Assembly (NCBI RefSeq): GCF_014844035.1
Contig: NZ_CP062159.1
Location: forward strand, 2,666,001-2,730,000
Source of the DNA: Flavobacterium sp. MDT1-60
GTDB lineage: Bacteria > Bacteroidota > Bacteroidia > Flavobacteriales > Flavobacteriaceae
Reading direction: 5' to 3'
DNA: 64,000 bases
Shown here: in pieces, positions 33,677 to 43,458 of the stretch
Layout of the letters: each line of letters begins with the position of its first letter
Position numbering within the stretch: the first letter of the stretch is position 1
Program-made: the position numbers and the translations under genes
Notes under the pieces: generated by a model
The model's database searches: none
What the model saw: only the letters and a program-made list of their open reading frames with translations
Told to the model about the DNA's origin: nothing

Positions 33677-36481
33677 TTAACTTTTTCGTTTGCTTACTTT
33701 TTCTTCCCGAACAACCCTGTTATTTTTTTCGTCATATATGGCATCGTATATTTTTTGTCCTGTTTTACTGAAAATTTTGATTTTCGGTTCTTCATGCGTT
33801 CCCGTAATAACAATAGGAAATCCGACAATTCCAAAAGGCGGAAGCCCTAATCGCATTCTTAAATCTAATAACCCGTCAAAACTTGTTGTGCCTTTTATGG
33901 TCGGTCTAAAACTCGCTACGCTAAAGGTAAAGGGCTCAATATGAATTAAATTATTATCAATTGTCGATATAATTTCAATTCCTTTCATATCAGGGTTGTT
34001 TAAACCCTTTTGCCCTGTTTGCGAACTAATTCCGTCAAATAATTTAAGACCTTTAACCTGAACATCACGTAAATTTATAGTCCCGCCACCTTCAAGAGAT
34101 TCATATATTGGTCCCATATTTCCGTTTAAATCTCCTTTAACGGTATAATCAACAGAAATAATACCCTGTGCTTTTTCGGCTGCAGAAACCATTTCACGAA
34201 ACATAGGGATTTCTTTGTACGCTCTTTGTATGCTAAACTCTTTGGCTGTAAAATGAGCATCAAAATGGGCAGATGCTGGTGTTTCGTCTTTATAAGAAGC
34301 GTTGACTCCTAAAATACAATCAATAATATTAAAAGTGGTATTTTCTAAAAAGAAACTGCCTTTTGCAATGCCTAATTTACCGGCAAGTTTATTTAAAGTG
34401 AGCCCATTATATTCAACTTTATCAGCATTTGTAGTAAGCACTACGTTTAAGTTTTTCGGAATAATGACAACACCGCTCATTTTTGGATGATCTTCTTTAG
34501 CGTATTCTACTTCAATATTTCGGTCTTTATTTTCGCCTTTTTCAAGTGCCATAAATTCATCCACATTAATCAATTTTGATTTCATGTTGAAGTTTCCGTT
34601 CAAAGTTCCATGCGATTCCAGAAAGTAATTTATGGTATTTAAAAGATATCCGTTAATATCAAAATCAGATTTTCCATAAGTGGCATTGAATTTTTCAAAC
34701 CACATTTTTTCATTCTGAAAACGGAAATTTCCTTGTTTGATAAAGAAAGCTTTCGGAAAAAGTTCTGAGGTTGCTTTTATATTTTTCAGGATTAAAGTTC
34801 CCCTGTTGTCCAGTTTATCATATTGTCCGGTTGTTGCATAACTTTGTCTTCCTTTTAGCGAAAGATCTGCTTTTGCATAACCTGTAACATCAACTCCTTT
34901 TTTAGAAAATACCTGATAGATTCGGCCTACGTTTAGTTCGCCTTTTATTTTTGCATTATAAGCTAAATTCCCATAATCTGATAACGTTGCATTGACGTAC
35001 ATTGGATTTCCTTCAAAAACAAAGGAAGCCGGAGCAACCGCCACAATCAAATCTTGAAAAGTTCCTGCTTTGTTGAGTACGTTAGCGACAAATGTAATGT
35101 CGCTAATTGGGTTAGGGTAGGAGTCCGTTTTAAGCCAGCCATTGTGAAGTGAAATACCTCCGATAGTCTGCGGGAAAAGTTTTTTTGACGTGCTAAAAAG
35201 ACCTTTTGCCTTAATATCGGTTTTTAAAAGACCTTTTAATTCAACAGTATTTAAACCTATAGCTGCGTCAACCACGGCAAGATCCAGAGCGCCTTTTACA
35301 CCCGCATCGACCGTCATTTCAGTATATCCTTTACTGTACAGATAGGCATTAAAATAATCTTTTTCGCCTACTTTAAATTTTAAGTTCTGAAGATTTATTT
35401 TTAATTGTTCTATATCGAGTGAGGGGAGCATGGCTTTCAAATCCATTTGGAAATCTGTTAACGGAACTGGGGCGTTTTGATAATTTATGGCGCCTCCGTC
35501 TATTTTTAAGTCGAAAGCTAAGTTGGGTTTTAGTTTTTTCGCCACATTATAATCTCCTTTAAAAGTGAAAAGCAAATCGCTTCGGCCAGAAATTTCAGTT
35601 TCTTCCAGCCACGTCAGATATTCGGGAGGCATAACCGATAATAAATCTTTTACAGTTGTATTTTCAGAAGCAGCCTGAATATTAATTTTATAACCATCTC
35701 TTAAAATGGTTAAAAGCCCTGTGAATTTTAGCGGCAGTTTGTTAATTTGCAATTCATTTTTTCGAAGAATAAATGAAAGTGCGTTCGTATTGATTCTTGT
35801 AATTAAATCAGCATGAACTGCTTTTCTTCTTAAATAACCTGTTTTTTTGTAATAAAAATCCAGTTTATCAATTTGTGCATCGGTATTTAAATCAAAAATA
35901 TCTTCGCTCAAATTACCTTTTCCCACATAATTAAATCCGTGCGCATCTACCAGAATTTTGGCGGAACGGTCATTGTATTTTACACGGCAGTCTTCTAAGT
36001 CAATACGCTCTAGTCGAATAGCAGTTCCTTCTTCGGATTTATCACTTTTATTTTTATCCGGAGAAACATAAATATTATAATTGGCCTGACCTTTCTGGTT
36101 GACCATTATATTGATCAGGGCTTTTGATACGTATAGTTTGTTGATTTTTACTTCGTTATCAAAAAGTAATCTTTTAAGGTTGATTCCAAATGCTACTTGT
36201 TCTGCCTTAATCAAAGTATCATTTCCAAATGGTGCCGATCCTGTCATCGACAAATCGTCAAGAGAAACGGTTAATGACGGGAAATGAGTAAAAAAGGAAA
36301 GTCTGGATTTCGAAAATTCCATTTTCGTATCCAGACGTTCGTTAGCAATTTTCTTTACTTCTGCTGCCACCTTGCCGGGAAAAAGCATCGGAATCAAAAA
36401 TAGTAATAGCAAAATTCCTGCTATTACTACTCCTGTAACTTTTAAAATTTTAAGGCTTATATTTTTGTACGTGGCTTTCAT
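33677..36481 (-). CDS. AsmA-like membrane protein (lipid transport/outer-membrane biogenesis)
   Basis: 934 residues. One N-terminal membrane anchor (VVIAGILLLLFLIPMLFPGKVA) precedes a very long beta-rich periplasmic domain with the AsmA N-terminal pattern (AEVKKIANERLDTKMEFSKSRLSFFTHFPSLTVSLDDLSMTG) and C-terminal AsmA_2-like blocks (MKGIEIISTIDNNLIHIEPF, RLGLPPFGIVGFPIVITGT). AsmA-clan proteins form periplasmic grooves that carry phospholipid. It lies 18 bp after mlaD in the same direction, which fits a shared lipid-transport task. Confidence 0.85.
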   Translation of the reverse strand: MKATYKNISLKILKVTGVVIAGILLLLFLIPMLFPGKVAAEVKKIANERLDTKMEFSKSRLSFFTHFPSLTVSLDDLSMTGSAPFGNDTLIKAEQVAFGINLKRLLFDNEVKINKLYVSKALINIMVNQKGQANYNIYVSPDKNKSDKSEEGTAIRLERIDLEDCRVKYNDRSAKILVDAHGFNYVGKGNLSEDIFDLNTDAQIDKLDFYYKKTGYLRRKAVHADLITRINTNALSFILRKNELQINKLPLKFTGLLTILRDGYKINIQAASENTTVKDLLSVMPPEYLTWLEETEISGRSDLLFTFKGDYNVAKKLKPNLAFDLKIDGGAINYQNAPVPLTDFQMDLKAMLPSLDIEQLKINLQNLKFKVGEKDYFNAYLYSKGYTEMTVDAGVKGALDLAVVDAAIGLNTVELKGLLKTDIKAKGLFSTSKKLFPQTIGGISLHNGWLKTDSYPNPISDITFVANVLNKAGTFQDLIVAVAPASFVFEGNPMYVNATLSDYGNLAYNAKIKGELNVGRIYQVFSKKGVDVTGYAKADLSLKGRQSYATTGQYDKLDNRGTLILKNIKATSELFPKAFFIKQGNFRFQNEKMWFEKFNATYGKSDFDINGYLLNTINYFLESHGTLNGNFNMKSKLINVDEFMALEKGENKDRNIEVEYAKEDHPKMSGVVIIPKNLNVVLTTNADKVEYNGLTLNKLAGKLGIAKGSFFLENTTFNIIDCILGVNASYKDETPASAHFDAHFTAKEFSIQRAYKEIPMFREMVSAAEKAQGIISVDYTVKGDLNGNMGPIYESLEGGGTINLRDVQVKGLKLFDGISSQTGQKGLNNPDMKGIEIISTIDNNLIHIEPFTFSVASFRPTIKGTTSFDGLLDLRMRLGLPPFGIVGFPIVITGTHEEPKIKIFSKTGQKIYDAIYDEKNNRVVREEKVSKRKS

Positions 36482-36499
36482 AACATTATTTTCAAAAGT

Positions 36500-37366
36500 T
36501 TATGATTTGGCTTTTTTAGCCTCTTCTTCTTTTTGCTTTTCCAGCTTTTTCTTTTCTTCTTTAGCTTTTTCTTCCTTCGCTTTTTCTTCTTTTTCCTTTT
36601 CCTCTTTAGCCTTTTCTTCTTTTTCTTTATTGGCTTTTTCAAGTTTTTCAGCTTGTTCTTCCTTCTGCTCCTCAGCCTCTTCTTTTGCTTTTTCCTTTTG
36701 CTTTTCTTTTTTCTTGAAATATCCTTTTAAAAGGAAATTACTTTTAGCGGCTTCCATGTTTTCACTAAAACCTTTTGTTCCGGATTCCAGATTTGAAAGT
36801 GTATTGCTAACGCTGCTTGCCATTTTATCGTCACGAACCAGTCTTGCCAAAGCTCCATTTCCGTGGTTCATATTATGACTGAAAACCGCTAATTCCTCAG
36901 ATATTACACCAACATTATCCATGCTTTTTTTAACACTTTTCATAATGTCATTCATTTCGATTCCCTTAAGAGAAGCCAATTGCCCTCCATTTTCTATTAT
37001 TTTAGTTGATTTTACACCCGGAGAAATGGTTAAAACTTTATCGCCCATTAATCCGTCAGAACCAATACTGGTACGGGCATCTGTTTTGATAAATTCGCGA
37101 ACTTCATCTTTTATCACCATTGAAACGACAACCGAAGAATCGTTTATTAACCTGATTTCTTCGACCGTTCCGATATTAATTCCTGAAAAACGTACATTGT
37201 TTCCAACCTCCAGACCGCTCACGGTTTTAAATTGCGAGGTAATGTTGAATGTTGAGCCAAAAAGGTTTTTTTGTTTTCCAATAAAGTAAACGGCCAGTAT
37301 AAAAAGCAGTAAGCCTATTGTTACAAACATTCCTAATTTCCAAGTATATCCAGATTGCTTCTCCAT
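36500..37366 (-). CDS. mlaD: MlaD-type MCE-domain protein with a long charged helical tail
   Basis: 288 residues. An N-terminal membrane anchor (TWKLGMFVTIGLLLFILAVYFIG) precedes one MCE domain (FKTVSGLEVGNNVRFSGINIGTVEEIRL). A helical segment follows (to about 210). The last ~70 residues consist almost only of Lys, Glu and Ala in a repeating pattern (KEKAKEEAEEQKEEQAEKLE), likely a single alpha helix or coiled coil. MCE rings bind lipid in the periplasm and work with an ABC transporter. The charged tail is much longer than in common MlaD proteins. Part of mlaE-mlaF-mlaD-asmA. Confidence 0.88.
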   Translation of the reverse strand: MEKQSGYTWKLGMFVTIGLLLFILAVYFIGKQKNLFGSTFNITSQFKTVSGLEVGNNVRFSGINIGTVEEIRLINDSSVVVSMVIKDEVREFIKTDARTSIGSDGLMGDKVLTISPGVKSTKIIENGGQLASLKGIEMNDIMKSVKKSMDNVGVISEELAVFSHNMNHGNGALARLVRDDKMASSVSNTLSNLESGTKGFSENMEAAKSNFLLKGYFKKKEKQKEKAKEEAEEQKEEQAEKLEKANKEKEEKAKEEKEKEEKAKEEKAKEEKKKLEKQKEEEAKKAKS

Positions 37367-37391
37367 GATTTCTAATAGTTTATTTTTTGGT

Positions 37392-38171
37392 TTATTCGAA
37401 AAAAGAACGAACCCATTCGTCTTCGTCTTTTTCTAGTTCTTCGTATGTTCCTTCAGCGTGTATTTTTCCGTCTTTCAAAACCATAATGCGATCGGCGGTA
37501 AGTTTTGCGCAGGCCATATCGTGTGTTATGATGATTGATGTTGTTTTTTGCTTGTGTTTGATATCTAAAATTAATTCGCTGATTTCTCTCGATGTTATCG
37601 TATCTAAACCTGTTGTAGGTTCATCGTATAAAATAATTTCCGGTTTTAAAATTAAAGTTCTGGCAAGGCCAATTCTTTTCTGCATTCCTCCGGATAATTC
37701 AGATGGCATTTTGTCAATGGCATCAGCTAAACCAACGTTATCTAATGCTTCTATTACTTCACTTTCAACTTCTTCGGCTGTCAACTCACTTTTGTGCTTT
37801 CTTAAAGTAAAGGCCAGATTTTCCCTAACCGACATCGAATCGTATAAAGCGCCGCTTTGAAATAGGAACCCAATTCGGACTCTGATTTCGTTTAATTCTT
37901 TTTTTGTCAGATTTAAAACATTTTCATCAAACACTTTAATTTCACCTTTATCAGGCTCAATCAAGCCGACAATACATTTGATCGTAACCGATTTTCCGGA
38001 ACCGGAACGACCCAAAATCACTAAATCTTCACCTTTATTTACGGTCAGATTTACGCCTTGCAGGACCTTATTGTCTTTACCAAAAGTTTTGTACAAATCC
38101 CTGATCTCAATCATCGGAGTTTTTGCTTTTTCTTTTGTTTTTGGTTCTATATTTTCTTTCTCTTTAATCAT
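37392..38171 (-). CDS. mlaF: MlaF-type ABC transporter ATPase
   Basis: 259 residues with Walker A GRSGSGKSVTIK, Q-loop LFQSGALYDSMSV, signature LSGGMQKRIGLAR, Walker B IILYDEPTTGLD and switch His in ITHDM. FQSGALFDS-like Q-loop and GLARTLILKPEI are typical of MlaF/MCE-linked ATPases. It powers lipid movement through MlaE. The start overlaps the mlaE stop by 4 bp. Confidence 0.93.
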   Translation of the reverse strand: MIKEKENIEPKTKEKAKTPMIEIRDLYKTFGKDNKVLQGVNLTVNKGEDLVILGRSGSGKSVTIKCIVGLIEPDKGEIKVFDENVLNLTKKELNEIRVRIGFLFQSGALYDSMSVRENLAFTLRKHKSELTAEEVESEVIEALDNVGLADAIDKMPSELSGGMQKRIGLARTLILKPEIILYDEPTTGLDTITSREISELILDIKHKQKTTSIIITHDMACAKLTADRIMVLKDGKIHAEGTYEELEKDEDEWVRSFFE

Positions 38172-38932
38172 TGTATAAAGAATAAATCAGTTATTTGAAC
38201 TGCGACCATATCAAGAATAAAAATGGCTAAAGATGCCGTTACTACTGCAGAATTTGCTGCTTTACCCACACCCTCCGTTCCATTTGCAGCATTAAATCCT
38301 TTATAGCATCCAATCATTCCAATAAAAAATCCGAAGAAGAATGTTTTGATTGTGGCTGGAAATAAGTCTAAAAACTCAAGGGACTGGAAAATTTGGGTCA
38401 TATAACGGTAGAAATTGACATCACCATGAATATTAACACCAATATAACCTCCTAAAATTCCAATAGCATCGGCAAAAAACACCAATACCGGAACCATTAA
38501 AGTACAGGCTAAAATTCGGGTTACAACCAAGTAATTATAAGGATTGATTGCTGAAACTTCCATGGCATCAATTTGTTCTGTAACTTTCATTGAACCTAAT
38601 TCGGCCCCAATTCCTGATGAAATTTTCCCCGCACAGATCAAAGCTGTGATTACCGGAGCGATTTCTCTTATCAGCGAAAGTGCTACCATTCCTGGCAACC
38701 AGGATTCTGCCCCGAATTTAACCAATGTTGGTCTTGATTGCAGCGTAAGTACTAAACCCATAATAAAACCAGTTATCGCCACCAAAGGCAATGATTTATA
38801 TCCAATGAGGTAACATTGCTTCAAAAACTCTTTGGCTTCATACGGAGGAACGAAAACCTCCTTAAAAAACTGCTTTGCAAACAAAGTTGCACTTCCAATT
38901 TCGTTGAATGTATTTTTTAAAGTGAAAATCAT
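38168..38932 (-). CDS. mlaE: MlaE-type ABC transporter permease
   Basis: 254 residues from ATG 38932 (MIFTLKNTFNEIGSATLFAK). MlaE features: SLPLVAITGFIMGLVLTLQSRPTL, LVREIAPVITALICAGKISSGIGAELGSMKVTEQIDAMEVSAINPY block, and FFFGFFIGMIGCYKGFNAANGTEGVGKAANSAVV. Five or six membrane helices. First gene of the lipid-transport operon; its stop overlaps mlaF by 4 bp. Confidence 0.93.
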   Translation of the reverse strand: MIFTLKNTFNEIGSATLFAKQFFKEVFVPPYEAKEFLKQCYLIGYKSLPLVAITGFIMGLVLTLQSRPTLVKFGAESWLPGMVALSLIREIAPVITALICAGKISSGIGAELGSMKVTEQIDAMEVSAINPYNYLVVTRILACTLMVPVLVFFADAIGILGGYIGVNIHGDVNFYRYMTQIFQSLEFLDLFPATIKTFFFGFFIGMIGCYKGFNAANGTEGVGKAANSAVVTASLAIFILDMVAVQITDLFFIQ

Positions 38933-39127
38933 ATTATGTTTTAGTTTTGTTTGAAAACCTTTAAATATCAACTCTTTATAAAATCGACTATGTCTTGATT
39001 ATCAAGTATTAAAGGTATTTTATAACGAAAGGAAAACTATTACAGAACTTTTTAGGAAGTTTATATAATTAACATTGTAAGACACAATAATTTTAAAGAA
39101 GAAGCGTTAAGTACAGTTTTATAAAAC

Positions 39128-39155
39128 AAAAAATCCCTTAAAAAAAAGGGATTTC
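39128..39155 (-). terminator. Terminator after the glycosyltransferase gene
   Basis: AAATCCCTT / AAGGGATTT stem with flanking A and T runs, 44 bp beyond the GT4 stop codon. Confidence 0.8.
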
Positions 39156-39198
39156 CTGGGTTTATAGCGTTTGGCCAGTTTTATTATAGCTATTATTT

Positions 39199-41469
39199 TT
39201 ACAAGTTAATTGCTACACCTGAATTTGATTTCAGTAACGGAATTACTTTCGTATCAGATAATTTAAGATTTTCCATTAACAGTCTGGATGTTAAATAACA
39301 TACTGTTGATTCTGCACCCTGATTTAAATTTACGTTCTCTTTTTCAAGTCCGTCATAACCACCACCACTTACAGGATTATACATAATTTGATTCAGGTGA
39401 TTTTTTCCTAAAAACCAGTTAAAGGCTGTTTTCATTTTATGTTTGTATTCTGGTGTTCCAAAAGCGTCGTAAAATGAATTCAGAGTATGAATGGTGTATG
39501 CAACATCAATTGGTTGTTCACCGTATTCTTTTGGCTCTTCACCTTTGTGCAGCCATCCGTTATTCGAAATTACTTTGAAATTTTTATTGACAAACATTTT
39601 CGACATTAAGAAATCCAATGAATCCATGGCTACTTTTTTGTAGATTGGCTTGTTGGTTACTAAATAAGCAAACAACATTGATTCTGGTAAAATTCCATTT
39701 CCGTACGTCATATAATTTTCAAACCATTTCCAATCACTCGAAGCATGAATTTCATAATTAGAAAGCAATTTTGCATTCAGTTTATTGATAATCGCTGCAA
39801 CATATAAATTTGGAACAGCGGTATGGTATAAATAAAGCCCTTTTGTAGCAAAACCAATTGAACGTGGCGACTGAATTGTTTCGGCCCACTTTAATGAATT
39901 CAATAAAACTTTTGACGCTTTTTTAGAAATGGCTTCCGGCAGAATATCAGCGTTTGAAACCACAGTTCCTAATGCCCATAAAGCTCTTGCGTTTGAATCT
40001 TCTAAGTTTACTTCGGCATTTTGTTCAATATGTTCTCTGTTTTCCTGATCTACATAATTGATAAAATTACCTTTTGGTTTTTGACAACGTTCAATGAAGT
40101 CCAGATAAATTAGAATATAAGGTAAATCATCTTTATCTTTTGTCAGTTTATAATGCATACAAAAAGCTATTAAAGCACGGGCATTATCGTCTAAAGTATA
40201 TCCTGAAGAAAGATCAGGAATCGAGATTTTACTAAATTGAATAATTCCTAAATCTGTAGTTAATTTTTTGATGTGTCTTAACTGAATTGAAGGATAGCTG
40301 AATTTAATTTCAGCAGTATTCTCCATTAAAGTTTTATAAGTGTTCATGTGTATAATTGCTACATTTTCCCAAGAAGAAGCACGTGTTTTTGTAAACGCGT
40401 TAATTCCCATTTCTCGCCTCAAATTATCATCTGAAAGCAATTTGATAGTTGCTTTTGAAAATTGGTCTACGTTTCCAATATCAACCAGAATTCCACAATC
40501 TGAAGTTAAAACTTCTAAAGTATGCGGGATTTTTGACGCCACCATTGGACAAGCACAACTCATTGCATAAGAAAAAGTGCCACTTACTGCCTGATTTGGA
40601 TCTTTTGAAGTAAAAAGATAAACATCAGTTGCTTTCAGATAATCCAAAAGTTCATTGGTATCCAGATATTGATTTATAAAACGGACATTGTCTTTTAAAT
40701 TAAGATCTTCAACTATGCCTTCCAATTTATCGCGATAAGTGTCAACACCGTCTTTTATTAAATTTGGATGTGTTTTTCCAATAATTAAATACAATACGTT
40801 TGGCTCTTTTTCGATGATTTTCGGTAAAGCCTGAAGTCCCGTTTCAATATTTTTTCCTTCACCCAAAAGTCCAAAAGTCGAGAGCACTTTTCTGTCCTGA
40901 ATATCGAATTTTTGTTTTGCCTGATCCGGAGCTTCATAAATTACAATGTGAGTTCCATGTGGGACGCAAGTAATTATTTTTTCGTCGATGTCGTAATCTC
41001 TCATCAAAATTTGTTTTGACTGATTGGTCATTACAAAAACCGAATTGCTGTAGCTCAACAATAATTTCACAAAAGTTTTCAATTCATTATTCGGATTTTG
41101 AATAACAGAATGAAATGTATAAGTAAGCGGTTTTTTGATTACGTTTAAAAAGTTCAGCAAATAATCGCCATAATTTCCTCCAAATAAACCAAATTCATGT
41201 TGAATATGAACCAATTTTACCGATTTGTCATTATTGATTTGTTCGGCAACTTTAGCATATTCCACTTTATCTTTTGTGTTTAAGGTAAAGGCCTGTGTTG
41301 GTTTTGCTTTTGGCTCATTGACCAATTCACAAATTTCACAAGTTACTGATTTACCAAAGACATCTGTAATTCCTTTAATGGTATCCTGCGTGTAAGTAGC
41401 TATTCCACATTGAGTTGGTGGAAACGTAGATAGAAAAACTATTTTCGATTTATTTGATATCGTTTTCAT
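39199..41469 (-). CDS. GT4 glycosyltransferase fused to an alpha/alpha-toroid domain
   Basis: 756 residues. Residues 1-390 form a GT-B glycosyltransferase (STFPPTQCGIATYTQDT; HIQHEFGLFGG; VPHGTHI; late ATDVYLFTSKDPNQAVSGTFSYAMSCACPMVASKIPHTLEV nucleotide-sugar block). Residues about 400-750 are helical repeats like an (alpha/alpha)6 toroid (SSGYTLDDNARALIAF; DSNARALWALG; YGNGILPESMLFAYL; GGGYDGLEKENVNLNQGAESTVCYL), as in AGE or glycosidase families. It overlaps the GH130 gene by 20 bp, so the products are likely made together. Probably builds or edits a mannose-type glycan; the acceptor is unknown. Confidence 0.8.
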   Translation of the reverse strand: MKTISNKSKIVFLSTFPPTQCGIATYTQDTIKGITDVFGKSVTCEICELVNEPKAKPTQAFTLNTKDKVEYAKVAEQINNDKSVKLVHIQHEFGLFGGNYGDYLLNFLNVIKKPLTYTFHSVIQNPNNELKTFVKLLLSYSNSVFVMTNQSKQILMRDYDIDEKIITCVPHGTHIVIYEAPDQAKQKFDIQDRKVLSTFGLLGEGKNIETGLQALPKIIEKEPNVLYLIIGKTHPNLIKDGVDTYRDKLEGIVEDLNLKDNVRFINQYLDTNELLDYLKATDVYLFTSKDPNQAVSGTFSYAMSCACPMVASKIPHTLEVLTSDCGILVDIGNVDQFSKATIKLLSDDNLRREMGINAFTKTRASSWENVAIIHMNTYKTLMENTAEIKFSYPSIQLRHIKKLTTDLGIIQFSKISIPDLSSGYTLDDNARALIAFCMHYKLTKDKDDLPYILIYLDFIERCQKPKGNFINYVDQENREHIEQNAEVNLEDSNARALWALGTVVSNADILPEAISKKASKVLLNSLKWAETIQSPRSIGFATKGLYLYHTAVPNLYVAAIINKLNAKLLSNYEIHASSDWKWFENYMTYGNGILPESMLFAYLVTNKPIYKKVAMDSLDFLMSKMFVNKNFKVISNNGWLHKGEEPKEYGEQPIDVAYTIHTLNSFYDAFGTPEYKHKMKTAFNWFLGKNHLNQIMYNPVSGGGYDGLEKENVNLNQGAESTVCYLTSRLLMENLKLSDTKVIPLLKSNSGVAINL

Positions 41470-42529
41470 TGGGATTCTGTTTTAGTTCCGTTAATAAGTC
41501 GTTAAGGTTCAAAGAAGCCACCGCAATCTTGTCATCGGCGGCACCGTAATAAATATATAATTGGTCATCAAAAATGGCTGTTCCTGTTGGGAAAATCACA
41601 TAATTTACATAACCGTGTCGTTCATAATGTTCTGCAGGTGTGATAATGGGATTTGGCAATCGGGCCAAAACTTTTTGCGGATTTTCAAGGTCTAATAAAG
41701 CTGCCGAAGCATGATAAACCAATCCTTTTTCTCTTTTTTCTGCTGAATGATAAATCAATAACCAGCCATCTTCTGTTTCTATTGGAGGAGCACCCGGACC
41801 AATATGACTTGTTTCATGATCGTATTTTGGCTCCATTACAATATGATCTGGCAGGTTTTTCAAGTATTCTTTCCAGTATTCTGGTGTCAATTCACTTTTT
41901 TTCTCATAGGAAAAAATTTGTATGGATGGAAATAATCGGTGTAAACCCACAAATTTTCCATTTATTTTCTTCGGAAAAAGCACTACATTTTTATCCCAAA
42001 CCAATAAATGCTCTTTCATTGTTTCCGTTAACGGATAATTTCGTGCGGTGTTAACAGCCAGTATTTTTGCAATACTTGGATTTTGTAAATGATTTCTAAT
42101 AAAGTTTGTAAATTCATGTAATATGAACTTTGGCGTTATAATTCCTTTCTTTTTAAACTTAATCAGGTCTTTTGATGTCGCCAGTGCACCACTAGCATTT
42201 ATACCATCATATGTAACATAAGTCATATAAAAAGTATCATCAATCTTGGTGATACGAGGATCTTCAACCCCATGAATTTCATAAATATATTCTGGTACAA
42301 AAATGGGCTCTTTATGTCTTTCGACTAAAGTCGTCGGACCTTCAAAACGGCAATATCCTATTGTTGAAAAATTTCCCCTTTTAGCAGCTCTGTAAAACAT
42401 ATGAACTGTATTCCCATCCTGATAAATGGCAGGATTTAAAACGCCTAATTCTTCAAATGCTCTTTCTGTTTTTTCTAAAATTACACCGTGTTTTCTTGCA
42501 ATTAAACTTTGCGTTACTGCCAATTCCAT
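41450..42529 (-). CDS. GH130 glycosidase/phosphorylase (mannoside-active family)
   Basis: 359 residues forming a five-bladed propeller. The conserved GH130 blocks GVEDPRITKIDDTFYMTYVTY and GPGAPPIETEDGWLLIYHSAEKRE are present, and the end has YIYYGAADDKIAVASLNL. GH130 members are phosphorylases or hydrolases of beta-mannosides. It has no signal peptide, so it acts in the cytoplasm, where phosphorolysis is plausible. It is the first gene of a two-gene unit with the GT4 fusion. Confidence 0.88.
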   Translation of the reverse strand: MELAVTQSLIARKHGVILEKTERAFEELGVLNPAIYQDGNTVHMFYRAAKRGNFSTIGYCRFEGPTTLVERHKEPIFVPEYIYEIHGVEDPRITKIDDTFYMTYVTYDGINASGALATSKDLIKFKKKGIITPKFILHEFTNFIRNHLQNPSIAKILAVNTARNYPLTETMKEHLLVWDKNVVLFPKKINGKFVGLHRLFPSIQIFSYEKKSELTPEYWKEYLKNLPDHIVMEPKYDHETSHIGPGAPPIETEDGWLLIYHSAEKREKGLVYHASAALLDLENPQKVLARLPNPIITPAEHYERHGYVNYVIFPTGTAIFDDQLYIYYGAADDKIAVASLNLNDLLTELKQNPNENDIK

Positions 42530-42728
42530 CTCTTAAATTTTATTTTGCTAAAATTACTTTACGAATACAGGCTCAATTGATCCAATCGATCAAAAAATTG
42601 ACTCAAAAGGATTGATGTGGGAATTATGTAATAAGAAGTGGGGGATTATAAAATTAATGCAAAAAACTGGTTTATAAGGTGTTGCAGTGATAAATTAACG
42701 TTAATGTATGACCCTTTTATACTATTCA

Positions 42729-42766
42729 TAAAAAAGCGAAACCAGATTATTAGTTTCGCTTTTTTT
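42729..42766 (-). terminator. Strong bidirectional terminator
   Basis: AAAAAGCGAAAC / GTTTCGCTTTTT stem with CAGATTATTA loop, flanked by A and T runs. Confidence 0.85.
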
Positions 42767-42831
42767 AGGTATTAAAAGTTTTGTTTCTGTAAGTTTTAAG
42801 CTTCAGGTTTTGGTCTCAGTCACAGTTTTTC

Positions 42832-42938
42832 AGTCACAGTCTCAGTTTTCAGTCACAGTTTTCACTCGTCAGTTTCACGTTGTACTTTTCAATGTTGAAC
42901 TGCAATTGACACTGTAACTGAAAACTGAGACTGAGACT
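42832..42938. repeat. Inverted repeat of AGTCTCAGTTTTCAGTCACAGT words
   Basis: The left arm 42832-42859 and right arm 42911-42938 are near-perfect reverse complements (two mismatches in 28). Extra partial units occur at 42812-42840. Confidence 0.85.
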
Positions 42939-42946
42939 AAAAACTT

Positions 42947-43414
42947 CTAACGATGAAACGAATAATGTTTTCTTGTAATAAAGGCAATAGGAATTCCGAT
43001 GCAAAAAATTAAAATCAATATGGATAAAATTAAAGGGAAGTCAAGATTTTTTTCCGGAAGGGCTGGAAATACCGTTGGCAAAACCACTAGATTCATTATG
43101 ATCCAGACAAAAATTCCGTATAAAATCCCTGATAGTAAGGTATTCTTTTTTAGAAAATTAAAATACGGATAAATCGTAAAATAAAACCAGGCAAAGGTAA
43201 GCGCTATAAAATAATGTAATAGTAAGCCATACAATGCCATTTGCGAACCACCAGTATAAGCATCTTTTTTAAATATTCCTGAAGCAATGGATTGCAGGAT
43301 TTTAATGGCAGTTGTTTTTTGCAAAATAACCGAATAAATAATAAGAGCTGCAAGTATGTCGAGTGTGCCGGCAATTAAACCAGATAAAAATATTGTTCCG
43401 TTTTTTGATTTCAT
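42947..43414 (-). CDS. Four-span inner-membrane protein, unknown function
   Basis: 155 residues with four membrane helices (FLSGLIAGTLDILAALIIYSVI; YGLLLHYFIALTFAWFYF; LLSGILYGIFVWIIMNLVVLP; ILSILILIFCIGIPIAFI). The layout resembles small YagU/DUF1440-type proteins, but I cannot name the family. Single gene between repeat spacer and a DinB-like gene. Confidence 0.65.
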   Translation of the reverse strand: MKSKNGTIFLSGLIAGTLDILAALIIYSVILQKTTAIKILQSIASGIFKKDAYTGGSQMALYGLLLHYFIALTFAWFYFTIYPYFNFLKKNTLLSGILYGIFVWIIMNLVVLPTVFPALPEKNLDFPLILSILILIFCIGIPIAFITRKHYSFHR

Positions 43415-43458
43415 ATATTGTGGTTTTGAGGTTTGGTTATGGAAAGGTTGGTTTTATA

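Larger units (their letters stand above)
42530..42946. other. Spacer, about 420 bp, with terminator and inverted repeats
   Basis: The left part is the AT-rich promoter side of the GH130 gene. It also holds the terminator at 42729 and inverted repeats at 42832-42938. No gene seen. Confidence 0.55.

Noticed and set aside
36372..36878. Frames rich in Phe/Ser opposite mlaD
   Set aside because: They are the antisense of the Lys/Glu-rich tail of MlaD and have no start or family features.
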